From Cenarchaeum symbiont of Oopsacas minuta (GTDB taxonomy: Archaea > Thermoproteota > Nitrososphaeria > Nitrososphaerales > Nitrosopumilaceae): a stretch of 64,000 nt of DNA. The notes below the pieces were generated by a model that was not told the origin of the DNA, searched no databases, and worked only from the letters and a program-made list of their open reading frames with translations. Position 1 is the stretch's first letter; each line of letters begins with the position of its first letter. This document shows, one piece after another, positions 46,631-54,938 of this stretch. A program made the position numbers and the translations under genes. The DNA lies in the NCBI GenBank assembly GCA_029948415.1, contig JAJIZT010000004.1, positions 36,068 through 100,067 on the forward strand, in the 5' to 3' direction.

Positions 46631-47072
46631 GACAATTTTGATAGTGTTGCAGTAACTGATTGGTATCGCGTGTACAAGGGCGAGGAATGCATCAGCGATG
46701 CCTAGGCTCACGAGCTGCGTGCTGCTAAACACATGATGGCTCATATCGGAAACTCTATGAAGAGATGTGCATACTGTTTGAGAATGCCAATTGTGATGCA
46801 TGTGTTTGAATACACATTTGCTTGCATGTTGGATGGATATCATAGTTTTGAAATGCAGAATCTGATCAAACGGTTGGAGAATGTAATAAAAGATCTATAT
46901 GCATTTATTGAGCATAAAGACATTCCATCTACAAACAATGCCTGCCGAGTGTGATGTTGTGGTTCGCCGTAAGATAAACAGTATATGAAAAGAATCAAAC
47001 TTTCTAACGTGTGTTTTGACATGGAAAGCACACGGTAAGAGCGTCTTTGAAGAGGTGTTATGTATTGTTTAA
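46631..47072 (+). pseudogene. IS66-like transposase, C-terminal half (inverted)
   Basis: The plus strand reads DNFDSVAVTDWYRVYKG, then a frameshifted QRCWAHELRAAKHM segment, then IPSTNNA and VVVRRKINSI, and ends GKSVFEEVLCIV-stop at 47072. These are the catalytic C-half motifs of IS66 transposases. Stops and frameshifts make it inactive. It points toward the N-half at 47093-47867 (minus strand) instead of continuing it. Confidence 0.75.
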
Positions 47073-47092
47073 TAGCTTATCTCATACGTATC

Positions 47093-47867
47093 ATTTTAAC
47101 ACTCTCATTGGATCTATTCTACCACGTGATTTGTCAATCTCATATATGGTCGCCCATCTTCCAACAAATGTCCACAGTCAATGATTATTCCCAGTTATGT
47201 TCCAGCTAGTCTCATCCCCATGTATATTCAACTCGGTTTTTAGATCTTCCACCATCTGTTCATATAATGGACCAAATGCTGTAGCAGTTTTTCTTACTGC
47301 ACGATTTATGGTAGATTCATTCATGTGTATGTTATATACCATTTCTAATAGTTTGGATATTTTTTTATATGATAATCCAGATGTTTTGAGTGTAGCTAGA
47401 AATACGGCTAGTTGGATTCCAAATCTTTCATTTGGTAATGCAGTATTGATTTTTGGCGTGATTGTTTTTTTGCAATATTTACAATATCTTCTAGATATAG
47501 TATATTCAGTATTGTATGCTCGTGCTGGAATAATATCTTCTACTATGCGTGTGTATTTGTGCACAATTTTGGATAGTTTGTTTCCGCAGATATGACATGA
47601 TTTTTGATCCACCTTGGTTTTGTTATCTATTTGAACTGGTCTTTTTCTGCTGGTTCTTGCATGTTTGGAGCGTTTTCTTTTTATGTCTGAATCTGGTTTG
47701 TCGGGTTTTGCACGAATATTCTTTGCTACAAGAGCATTTGTCTTGATTTTTAATTCTTCAATATCTCGTATCATTTCTCCTTGTTTGTTTTCCTTGCGTA
47801 ATAATGCATTTTCTTTCTCTAGATTCTTAGACCTAGGATAATTGTGTTTTATCTTTTCATTATTCAT
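47093..47867 (-). pseudogene. IS66-like transposase, N-terminal half
   Basis: The minus strand starts MNNEKIKHNYPRSKNLEKEN and has CHICGNKLSKI, CKYCKK and LNIHGDETSWNITGNNH. An in-frame TGA then replaces a Trp codon, after which LWTFVGRWATIYEIDKSRG continues to MRVLK-stop at 47091-47093. The element's left end GTAACT sits at 47951-47956. The catalytic half is missing in this orientation. Confidence 0.8.
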
Positions 47868-47970
47868 GAACGATTTTTTGTATTATACACCTGATCCAAA
47901 AATGTGATGATGAAAAATATTAGATCAGATGGTCAGACTTTTAAAACTCTAGTTACAAAAATTGTTAAAA

Positions 47971-48069
47971 TGGCGCCGGGAGGGAGATTTGAACTCCCGT
48001 TCCCTTGCGAGAACGCGCTATATGGCGATGTTTCCAGGCGCGCGCCCTACCAGGCTAGGCGATCCCGGC
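47971..48069 (-). tRNA. tRNA-Ser(GGA) with a 12-nt anticodon-loop intron
   Basis: The minus-strand transcript folds as a type II tRNA. It has acceptor GCCGGGA/TCCCGGC, discriminator G and an encoded CCA. The D arm is GCCTAGCCTGGTAGGGC, the T arm GGGAGTTCAAATCTCCC, and the variable arm TTCTCGCAAGGGAAC. The anticodon stem CGCGC/GCGCG encloses CTGGAAA followed by CATCGCCATATA. Reading GGA as anticodon 34-36, an intron of 12 nt lies at the canonical 37/38 position. Total 99 nt, mature 87. Confidence 0.9.
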
Positions 48070-48115
48070 ACGGTCATAAAGACCGTATGGAGTGACTGTT
48101 GGTCATTAAATAAAG
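48070..48115 (-). promoter_or_regulatory. tRNA-Ser promoter and leader hairpin
   Basis: On the minus strand CTTTATTTAATG (48104-48115) is a good TATA box. Bases 48070-48086 (ACGGTC...GACCGT) form a 6-bp stem with a 5-base loop directly before the tRNA 5' end, which may help leader processing. Confidence 0.55.
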
Positions 48116-48197
48116 ATTAGTCAAGGTATGGTAAACGTAATTCTATCAGTCAATGTACACTCTTCAAATGTGGATCATTTCTTCTGCATGGTAATCA

Positions 48198-48593
48198 TCA
48201 TATGATCTCTATCATAATAGATGCACTGATTATAGATACATGCGACCAGATCGTATACGTTCCAGTAGCAAAATTTGTAGTATCCCACGATATAGTCTGC
48301 ACCTGGTTGGGTTCAATGGTCTCATACTTTTCCCCATGAGATGGGCGCCACACTATTAGACCTTTAGAGTCGGTCACGCTAACTCCAAAAGCATCGTTTG
48401 GAAAAGAGAGTGGGTACAAGCCTTTATTTTTGATCGCAATTATTACAGATTCGCCTGCTGTGTATTCTGTTTTTGGTATAGTTAACAAGAGAGGTAAATG
48501 TTTGTTGTCAGTTTGATCTGCAAATAAAATTCCCAATATAACAGCAGAGATCATCCCTACACAAACAGCCATGAGAAGATTTTTGTTTATCAT
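48198..48593 (-). CDS. Exported or anchored Ig-like domain protein
   Basis: A 131-residue protein with an N-terminal membrane segment (residues 5-24). It is followed by an all-beta region with TIPKTEYTAGESVIIAIKN and IPNDAFGVSVTDSKGL-like strands, typical of small cell-surface immunoglobulin folds. No ligand or enzyme motif. The stop of cbf5's upstream partner is not involved, as the next same-strand gene (cbf5) starts at 49617. Confidence 0.65.
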   Translation of the reverse strand: MINKNLLMAVCVGMISAVILGILFADQTDNKHLPLLLTIPKTEYTAGESVIIAIKNKGLYPLSFPNDAFGVSVTDSKGLIVWRPSHGEKYETIEPNQVQTISWDTTNFATGTYTIWSHVSIISASIMIEII

Positions 48594-48600
48594 TATTGTC

Positions 48601-49617
48601 TCAGCGTCTATTTTTTGCAGATTTTGGATCTACTGCTCTTGTACGCCAGCTTTTTTTGTACGTGCCAGGCTCCATTATTATACGCCTTGTCTCAAAAGCA
48701 TGTCCTTTTGCCCCTTCCGATATTGTATCTTTGTCCATTATGGCATTTGCAAGTGCGACTGCTTCTCCTTTTTGTGTATAAATTGCTACAAAATCTCCCT
48801 TTTCAAGATCACGAGGTATCTGTAGTACACCAGGTATTGCAAGTTGTGCTCCATGACATAATGCATCAACTGCAGAATCACGTATGATGACTGATTTTAT
48901 CTCGCCGAGTGCATCTTCCACTGGATGTATCATGCTCCGAAGTTTTGAATCATCATCATTCTCTTTCCACACAGCGTATGCGTTAGATAGTGCATGCATT
49001 GTAACAAGACCCATCTCTTCGCCAAACTGTGCCACTCGAGTTCGTCTTAATTCGATCATCGATGCACCTGATCCCATAACTTCACCCATATCGTAGATAA
49101 GTTTGCGTATGTATGTTCCAGATTCACATACAGTACGCATCAAAACAAGTGAGTCTTTTTGTTCCATTATCTCGATCTCATATATCGTCCGTATTCTAGT
49201 ACGACGTAGAACAGAGGAGCGTTGTGGAGGTTTTTGGTAGATTTCTCCAGTAAACGTATTTTTTAGTGACTCTAGTACCTGATGCGATGGCATAGAGTGA
49301 AACCGCCCAATGCCCACATACTCTTTTGTGCCAAAGAGTAAAACACCCAATGCTTTTGTAGCATTTCCAAGTCCCAACGGTAAAACACCTGAGACTTGTG
49401 GATCGAGAGTACCGCTATGACCTATCTTTGGTAGATCTAGCATTCGTTTTGTCCATGCTACTACCTCATGGCTTGTAGGACCAGGAGGTTTATCCAACAA
49501 AACGATGCCATTATCAAGTAGCTGTTTTGTAGTGCGTTTGTCGTAATAGCATCCATGTTCTGCATCTATAATATCTTGATCTAGTATCTGTAGATCTTGC
49601 AGTTGTTTTAGAGTCAA
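48601..49617 (-). CDS. cbf5: H/ACA pseudouridine synthase Cbf5
   Basis: A 338-residue archaeal Cbf5, the catalytic subunit of H/ACA guide RNPs. The catalytic Asp is D72 in GHSGTLDPQVSGVLP. LLDKPPGPTSHEVVAW (about 40-55) is the TruB motif, and the C-terminal PUA domain includes GDFVAIYTQKGEAVALA. It is the last gene of the ribosomal-protein/secY operon and overlaps cmk by 4 bp (ATGA). Confidence 0.95.
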   Translation of the reverse strand: MTLKQLQDLQILDQDIIDAEHGCYYDKRTTKQLLDNGIVLLDKPPGPTSHEVVAWTKRMLDLPKIGHSGTLDPQVSGVLPLGLGNATKALGVLLFGTKEYVGIGRFHSMPSHQVLESLKNTFTGEIYQKPPQRSSVLRRTRIRTIYEIEIMEQKDSLVLMRTVCESGTYIRKLIYDMGEVMGSGASMIELRRTRVAQFGEEMGLVTMHALSNAYAVWKENDDDSKLRSMIHPVEDALGEIKSVIIRDSAVDALCHGAQLAIPGVLQIPRDLEKGDFVAIYTQKGEAVALANAIMDKDTISEGAKGHAFETRRIIMEPGTYKKSWRTRAVDPKSAKNRR

Positions 49618-50171
49618 ATTAATTTTTTCACTCCATCTTGTGCTTTTGCTATTACGCTTGTAGCATCAAGTAAATCAGTATCTATGATGATGTCAAAGAC
49701 AGATTGTTGACCAAAGTCAAATCCATAAAGACGTCTATATAGTGTTTTATTGCCATCGTATCTTTTCTTTGATATATTCATCGCTTTTCTTACATCCATA
49801 CCATCACGGGACTGCATACGATTTGCACTTATTTTGTGTGAACCATCTAGCCAAATCTTTATTCCACCTTTTGCAATCCAGGGAATTGTATAGCTGGTCA
49901 TCACGATCCCTCCTGTTTGGTATGCATCTATGAGTTTTTTATCCACTTGTTTGTCATATTTATCATCTTTAGAGCGCATCTGGAGAAATTTCAGACCATC
50001 CTGTGTGTCCCACCAGTCATCACCGGCAGCATTAAAACCACATTCGAATGCAATGTCCTTCAAGACATCGCCACCACTTATGTATTTGAGATCGAATTTT
50101 TCTCCAAGTGCCTTTGCCACTGTAGTCTTTCCTACTGCTGGTGGTCCTGAAACTACGACCGACTTTGTCAA
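49614..50171 (-). CDS. cmk: Cytidylate kinase (archaeal type)
   Basis: A 185-residue NMP kinase. Walker A is SGPPAVGKTTVAKALG. The substrate-side GGDVLKDIAFECG segment and SRDGMDVRKAM Arg-rich region follow. It phosphorylates CMP/dCMP. It is flanked by cbf5 and the EMC3-like gene with 4-bp overlaps at both ends, the usual archaeal order. Confidence 0.92.
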   Translation of the reverse strand: MTKSVVVSGPPAVGKTTVAKALGEKFDLKYISGGDVLKDIAFECGFNAAGDDWWDTQDGLKFLQMRSKDDKYDKQVDKKLIDAYQTGGIVMTSYTIPWIAKGGIKIWLDGSHKISANRMQSRDGMDVRKAMNISKKRYDGNKTLYRRLYGFDFGQQSVFDIIIDTDLLDATSVIAKAQDGVKKLI

Positions 50172-50803
50172 CTTAGATCCATCGATGTCTTTGTCAGTTT
50201 CATTATCATGCCACTAAACGCTATTGATGACAAAAAGTACCACGCCCACAGATATAGTGCATTCTCTTGTGTACAGACATGTTCTGGATCAACTGCTTGT
50301 TCAGCTGTACATGTAAGTTGGAAAAAATCTCCAGGGATCACGTTGAGTGAGATGGGCGAGAGTGCCACAGTATATGAAAATAGCTCTGGCAGTACAAAAT
50401 AAAAGATCAAAAGCAACGGTACAAATGTTATGAGCATTGGACGCATATTCATCTGCATCATCTCCATATTCATCTTGTTCATGTATGATGATTTTTTGTT
50501 CAATGATGCTTGTTTTTCAAGATCTTTAGATCGGAATGCTGCCATGCGTGCTTTTTGCCAAGCGCGTGTTTCTTTCATTATACGTTTTAATTTTACTTGA
50601 TCGACTAGTTTTTTTCTCACAGCAGAGTTGAATATATTTAATAGTATTCCAAATCCAGTAACTGCAAATAATGTTGCAACGGTTCCTTTTATCAATGGAT
50701 CATCACTGCCAAGTGCTCCTCCATCTCCAATACCAAACAGATCCATGCCCTGTAAGAATATCGCATCCAAAAAGAGATGTATTGTGCCAAAATCTACAAT
50801 CAT
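50168..50803 (-). CDS. EMC3/DUF106 membrane insertase-like protein
   Basis: A 211-residue membrane protein of the Oxa1/EMC3 superfamily. Three or four membrane helices flank a basic cytosolic coiled-coil region (KRIMKETRAWQKARMAAFR, about 68-86), and a Met-rich MNKMNMEMMQMNMRP segment precedes the second helix. It probably aids insertion of small membrane proteins, working with SecY upstream. Overlaps cmk by 4 bp. Confidence 0.88.
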   Translation of the reverse strand: MIVDFGTIHLFLDAIFLQGMDLFGIGDGGALGSDDPLIKGTVATLFAVTGFGILLNIFNSAVRKKLVDQVKLKRIMKETRAWQKARMAAFRSKDLEKQASLNKKSSYMNKMNMEMMQMNMRPMLITFVPLLLIFYFVLPELFSYTVALSPISLNVIPGDFFQLTCTAEQAVDPEHVCTQENALYLWAWYFLSSIAFSGMIMKLTKTSMDLS

Positions 50804-50806
50804 ATA

Positions 50807-51391
50807 CTAGACACCAATTCCCTCAATAATCTCTACTGCCACATCGTTTGCCTTACCTTCGGAGTTTAGAACTGTAAGTATCGGAGAACCAGATAGCACT
50901 GAACACGCTGCAACCATAGAATCTTGTACTGCAAGCTCCTTTTTAATCGACTCTATTGTTACAATGTCTCGACTGCGCGTATTATCACTCATGCGTCTAT
51001 TGTACACCTCTTCTGGACGCGCCGAGACGGATATGTAGTGATCTGGTTTTATTATCTCCAGTATGTTGTTTGGTAGTCCAGGATAGAATCCCGAGTCTGT
51101 CGATATAAAGGCGTGTGTATCCACTAGAACTATATCTTCTGTAAAAGAGGCTATCTTTGTAGCAACTCTATTTTGTAGTTTTTTCTGCTTAAAAATATCG
51201 AGTTTACGTAGTTCATCTCTATTTGAAATGTCGTTGTGCACCTCTTCCAACATCAAAGTACCAAAGCTGTCCACTCTTACACTATGTTGCTTGGCTTTTA
51301 ATAATTCAACCAATTTTTTGACAAGCGTGGTTTTTCCCACTCCAGGAATTCCAACTATGATTATTTTTTTATTTTCTGCCAAGCAGTGCAC
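50807..51391 (-). CDS. adkA: Archaeal adenylate kinase
   Basis: A 194-residue AdkA, with IIIVGIPGVGKTTLVKKL as Walker A (residues 10-27) and the DNTRSRDIVTIESIKKE segment near residue 134. It equilibrates AMP, ADP and ATP. It follows SecY with a 23-bp overlap of reading frames, the standard archaeal secY-adk order. Confidence 0.92.
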   Translation of the reverse strand: MHCLAENKKIIIVGIPGVGKTTLVKKLVELLKAKQHSVRVDSFGTLMLEEVHNDISNRDELRKLDIFKQKKLQNRVATKIASFTEDIVLVDTHAFISTDSGFYPGLPNNILEIIKPDHYISVSARPEEVYNRRMSDNTRSRDIVTIESIKKELAVQDSMVAACSVLSGSPILTVLNSEGKANDVAVEIIEGIGV

Positions 51392-52799
51392 CTAACCTAG
51401 GCATGACCACTTCCACTTGCTCTCTCACAAGCTGGTTGTAGTAATTGATCAATATATCAACCATCAAGAGTACGCCAATGCCACTACCAAATACTCCTAG
51501 CACGTCAGAGAAACCTGCCAAGGCTCCAAGTATAATTGAACCAATTATAGTAACTGCTGGAATGTACTTGTTCAACAAAACTTCTATTGGTTGTTTTGAG
51601 CGTCTGAATCCTGGAATTTGTACATCTGCATCAAGTAGGTTTTTTGCCGCACTCTTTGGCGAGAGTCCTCCAAGTTCCACCCAAAGCCTACCAAAGATTA
51701 CCACTATGCCAATCATAAAGAGTACATAGAGAACTGCACGTATTGGATCCTGTGCAGCTACGTCCAATCCTCTCGGCGGAGTGATATAATATATGATTCC
51801 ACCTATGGGTGTCGACGGACTAGTAGGATCAAACTGTCCTATAATGTTCATAAACGGACTAGCGTTTCGCAGATTAAAGTTTGCCCACAAAAGTTGTCCC
51901 AAAAAGACAGCGTTTGCAGTAAGCGCAGATGCTAAAATTACAGGTATATTTGAGACGTACATTAGTTTTATCGGATACACTGCTGAAAATCCTCTGTATT
52001 TGGTGGATACGAGTGGTATCTCTACTTTCATTCCCTGTACATATACTAGTATCAACAAAACACCAGCTGTAATACACAGTCCAAATATGCTTGGTAGTTG
52101 GTTAAATCTGAAAAATACGTTTGAGAGATCGCCTCCAAGTATCGACTGTCCAATGTACGGAATTATTCCCACTGTCCCACCATCTCCGGCAGGTAGTGGA
52201 CTGAACATACTCCAAAGTATCTGCTGCGCTACGCCAGCCATGATAAACAAGCTTATTCCACTTCCAAGACCCCATCCTTTTTGGATAAGCTCGTCAAGGA
52301 ACATGATTATGACAGAGGCGGCCATCAGTTGACCTACCAATATATACAGAATGGTCGGATCTGTAATGTTTGGACCATATACGGCTATGCCGTATACGAT
52401 AGATTCACCTACTATGACAACATATGTTACCAGTTTTGTGGCAGTCTGAAATATTGCCCTCTCATTTGGTTTTTTAAAATCAAATTTTAGTATATCCGAG
52501 CCCCTCAAAAGTTGCATAAGCAGGCCAGATGTTACTATTGGTCCTATACCAAGCTCTACAAGTGTGCCTTGTTGTGATGCAAAGATGACTCTTGCAAACT
52601 CTAAAAAGTCAAATTCTGGCGTTGTTGCGCCAAACAACGGAGTCTGACTCATTACCATGTATATGAGTAATGCAAGAGCAGACCATACAAGGCGCATCTG
52701 GAGTGAGAGTTTTTTTTTCGGCTTTGGTACCTGTGGAAGATACGGTTCTGCTACCGAGACTAGTTTGCGTATATAGGTAGTAGCAGTTCCTTCAGTCAT
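51369..52799 (-). CDS. secY: Preprotein translocase subunit SecY
   Basis: A 476-residue ten-helix channel protein. It shows the plug-region GTLVELGIGPIVTSGLLMQ, the GLGSGISLFIMAGV segment and the cytoplasmic loop with STKYRGFSAVYPIKLMYVSN. It forms the Sec61-type export pore. It is preceded by rpl15 with a 4-bp overlap. Confidence 0.96.
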   Translation of the reverse strand: MTEGTATTYIRKLVSVAEPYLPQVPKPKKKLSLQMRLVWSALALLIYMVMSQTPLFGATTPEFDFLEFARVIFASQQGTLVELGIGPIVTSGLLMQLLRGSDILKFDFKKPNERAIFQTATKLVTYVVIVGESIVYGIAVYGPNITDPTILYILVGQLMAASVIIMFLDELIQKGWGLGSGISLFIMAGVAQQILWSMFSPLPAGDGGTVGIIPYIGQSILGGDLSNVFFRFNQLPSIFGLCITAGVLLILVYVQGMKVEIPLVSTKYRGFSAVYPIKLMYVSNIPVILASALTANAVFLGQLLWANFNLRNASPFMNIIGQFDPTSPSTPIGGIIYYITPPRGLDVAAQDPIRAVLYVLFMIGIVVIFGRLWVELGGLSPKSAAKNLLDADVQIPGFRRSKQPIEVLLNKYIPAVTIIGSIILGALAGFSDVLGVFGSGIGVLLMVDILINYYNQLVREQVEVVMPRLGALLGRK

Positions 52800-53254
52800 T
52801 CTTTGGTCGAAACCTCTTTGGGCACAGCCAAAGGCATTACTGTTACATCTCCACCGATTTTTTCAAGTTTTGCTTTGGCAGATTTTGTACAACGTCTCAC
52901 CTTTACAGAATATGCACCAAAAGTAGAACCTCCACCCAACAGCTTGTCATAACCGGCTGCGGTCAGATCTATTGTTTTTTTACCGTCTTTATCTTTTCCT
53001 ATTTTTGCATATATATCATCAAGATCTCTCACACATGCCCAAGATTTTACTAGATTAAGGTTGCGTGGCGTGTGTGTTGATTCATGTCCAAAATGATCTG
53101 GATCATCACGCAACATTGAGCTAAAATGATGTTTCAGCATTCCCGAAGATCCCAATCCGCCTCTATGTCCGCTTGCACGATGTTGTCCAACCTGTCCCCA
53201 GCCGCACGTACGCGAACCACGATTCTTTCTAGTTTTTCTATATCTAGTAGCCAT
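52796..53254 (-). CDS. rpl15: Ribosomal protein L15
   Basis: A 152-residue large-subunit protein. The basic N-terminus (RYRKTRKNRGSRTCGWGQVG) contains the conserved glycine-rich GHRGGLGSSG loop. The C-terminal domain ends with KAKLEKIGGDVTVM. Located 5 bp after rpl30 and overlapping secY. Confidence 0.95.
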   Translation of the reverse strand: MATRYRKTRKNRGSRTCGWGQVGQHRASGHRGGLGSSGMLKHHFSSMLRDDPDHFGHESTHTPRNLNLVKSWACVRDLDDIYAKIGKDKDGKKTIDLTAAGYDKLLGGGSTFGAYSVKVRRCTKSAKAKLEKIGGDVTVMPLAVPKEVSTKE

Positions 53255-53259
53255 TTGCC

Positions 53260-53733
53260 TTACATCATATTCCTAACTATATCAGTCAATTCTTTGTTGT
53301 GTCCAAGTATACCTTTTTGTGTGTATAGTCGTTTTGTACTAGATTTGAATCCATGGCGTGGTGGATCCAATGCAAACCAAGGCTTTAGTGCCTTTATTTT
53401 TGACATTGAAACTTTACCTTTTGCAATAGATGATGCCATCTCATCTATATCTTTGAATCCCATGTCAACTATATCTGCAGATTCAATCTTTCGGTATCCT
53501 GACTTTCGACCTTTTTTATCCAAGAGTTGTTTGGTAATATCAACATCTGCCTCTTGCCAACAAATATAGTGTTTTACCTTGTCTAGCATGCCAAGAGTAT
53601 TTACTTGAGTCTGTAGTATGGTTGCACGGTATTTTTTGTCTAATCTTAATAGTTCCAAAGTAGTGCGTGCCCAATATGGCACGTCAACTTGACCCTTTAT
53701 TCGTACTACAAGATATGATTTTGCCATATTCAC
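53260..53733 (-). CDS. rpl30: Ribosomal protein L30
   Basis: A 157-residue archaeal/eukaryotic-type L30. It has YLVVRIKGQVDVPYWARTTL, LRLDKKYRATIL and FALDPPRHGFKSSTKR-like segments, the extended form versus the 60-aa bacterial protein. One base separates it from rps5 upstream in the same operon. Confidence 0.93.
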   Translation of the reverse strand: MNMAKSYLVVRIKGQVDVPYWARTTLELLRLDKKYRATILQTQVNTLGMLDKVKHYICWQEADVDITKQLLDKKGRKSGYRKIESADIVDMGFKDIDEMASSIAKGKVSMSKIKALKPWFALDPPRHGFKSSTKRLYTQKGILGHNKELTDIVRNMM

Positions 53734-53734
53734 A

Positions 53735-54421
53735 TCAACCTTGACTGAACGTTTGCCTCAAACATTCAAGTACGGCATTTGCAGTAGAGTTCATGGTAGG
53801 CGTGGAGCCTTTTGCCGTAGTATATGCATCCTTTAATCCTGCAAGCTCTAATAGACGACGTATCTTTCCTCCAGCTACTAGACCTAATCCACGTGGTGCT
53901 GGAAGTATTTCTACTACGACACTACCTCCTTTGCCACGCACTTTGAATGGTACAGAGTGTTTTTGAGTGCATTTACATTCCCAGCTGCCGCATCCTAACT
54001 TTATCGGACTGACATTGATGTATGCTTGGTTTGTCGCCTTTTCTATCGCTATACGTATCTGTTTTGACTTGCCTTGTCCTATTCCTAACCAGCCGTTCTC
54101 ATTACCGGCTGCAACAATTGCACGGAATTTTGTAGACTGACCATTTGCTGTCATTTTTTGTATCATGCTCACATCTATAACCTCGGTCTTCAAATCAGGT
54201 AAAAGTTTTTTGATAATTCCAGATTCTTGTATGCGAGCACCGCTCTCCAATATGGGTTCAATATGGTCAATCTCTCCAGATGAAACTTTTTTTCCGAGTA
54301 TGGTTTTAGGTATCCATGGAGCTTCTGCACGCGGTTCACGACGTTTGCGCACCTTGTCTGATGGACCAGAATGATTTGTCCTTGGAGGAGGCTTGCTTTT
54401 TGTCTGAGTTGCATAGCTCAA
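53735..54421 (-). CDS. rps5: Ribosomal protein S5
   Basis: A 228-residue S5. The N-terminal extension is basic and Pro-rich. The double-stranded-RNA-binding core has RFRAIVAAGNENGWLG and GIGQGKSKQIRIAIEKA. The C-terminal domain includes AGGKIRRLLELAGLKDAYT. Its ATG adjoins the stop of rpl18. Confidence 0.95.
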   Translation of the reverse strand: MSYATQTKSKPPPRTNHSGPSDKVRKRREPRAEAPWIPKTILGKKVSSGEIDHIEPILESGARIQESGIIKKLLPDLKTEVIDVSMIQKMTANGQSTKFRAIVAAGNENGWLGIGQGKSKQIRIAIEKATNQAYINVSPIKLGCGSWECKCTQKHSVPFKVRGKGGSVVVEILPAPRGLGLVAGGKIRRLLELAGLKDAYTTAKGSTPTMNSTANAVLECLRQTFSQG

Positions 54422-54904
54422 TTATTTTACATCTCCGTCAATTGTAGATTTCATGCTAGTAATGTCGTTTTTTACGGTAAGAAATTTCCCCTCTATGCGT
54501 TCTTTTGATGGAAACGTCTCTGAGTTTGCCGGAACATGTAGGCCAGCATCGACTAGACCATTTAGTGCAGCAGCCATCCTTTGGGTGTATCTACGTGTGC
54601 CACTATACATCAAGGCAGATTTTGCTCCTTTTGATATGGCTTTTTTTCCAGCAAGATATCCGATTAGATATGAAGCAGGTATACTTTTGCGTGATCCTTT
54701 CCAGCCTTTTGATGTAAGATAATGTGAATGTGCCGAAGCAATTACCTTGTCTCCAGTTATGTTTGGGGTCAAAATTTGTACTTGGGTATTTTCGTTTGTG
54801 ATTACAACTGTGATAAAGTCACGTTTTCCCATAAGCATTATACCTCGCTTTTTATAGTTGGTTTTTTCTGCCCTCTGTCGTCTAAGTATCTTAGAATAAG
54901 CCAT
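54422..54904 (-). CDS. rpl18: Ribosomal protein L18
   Basis: A 160-residue L18/L5e-type protein, binding 5S rRNA. It starts MAYSKILRRQRAEKTNYKKRG and has SYLIGYLAGKKAISKGAKSA and MYSGTRRYTQRMAAALNGLVDAGLHVP. It is the first gene here of the L18-S5-L30-L15-SecY-Adk-EMC3-Cmk-Cbf5 operon and has a TATA box just upstream. Confidence 0.95.
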   Translation of the reverse strand: MAYSKILRRQRAEKTNYKKRGIMLMGKRDFITVVITNENTQVQILTPNITGDKVIASAHSHYLTSKGWKGSRKSIPASYLIGYLAGKKAISKGAKSALMYSGTRRYTQRMAAALNGLVDAGLHVPANSETFPSKERIEGKFLTVKNDITSMKSTIDGDVK

Positions 54905-54928
54905 CTAACGCTCAACCTTCAATATGCT

Positions 54929-54938
54929 CTTATAAACC
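54929..54938 (-). promoter_or_regulatory. TATA box of the ribosomal protein/secY operon
   Basis: On the minus strand GGTTTATAAG ends about 24 bp upstream of the rpl18 ATG. The spacing suggests a leaderless or near-leaderless mRNA, common in this phylum. Confidence 0.6.

Noticed and set aside
46733-46954. Stand-alone 73-aa gene
   Set aside because: It is part of the inverted IS66-like C-half, with frameshifts before and after.
47971-48069. Prophage attachment site at tRNA-Ser
   Set aside because: No repeated tRNA end or integrase was found. Only transposon remnants lie beside it.
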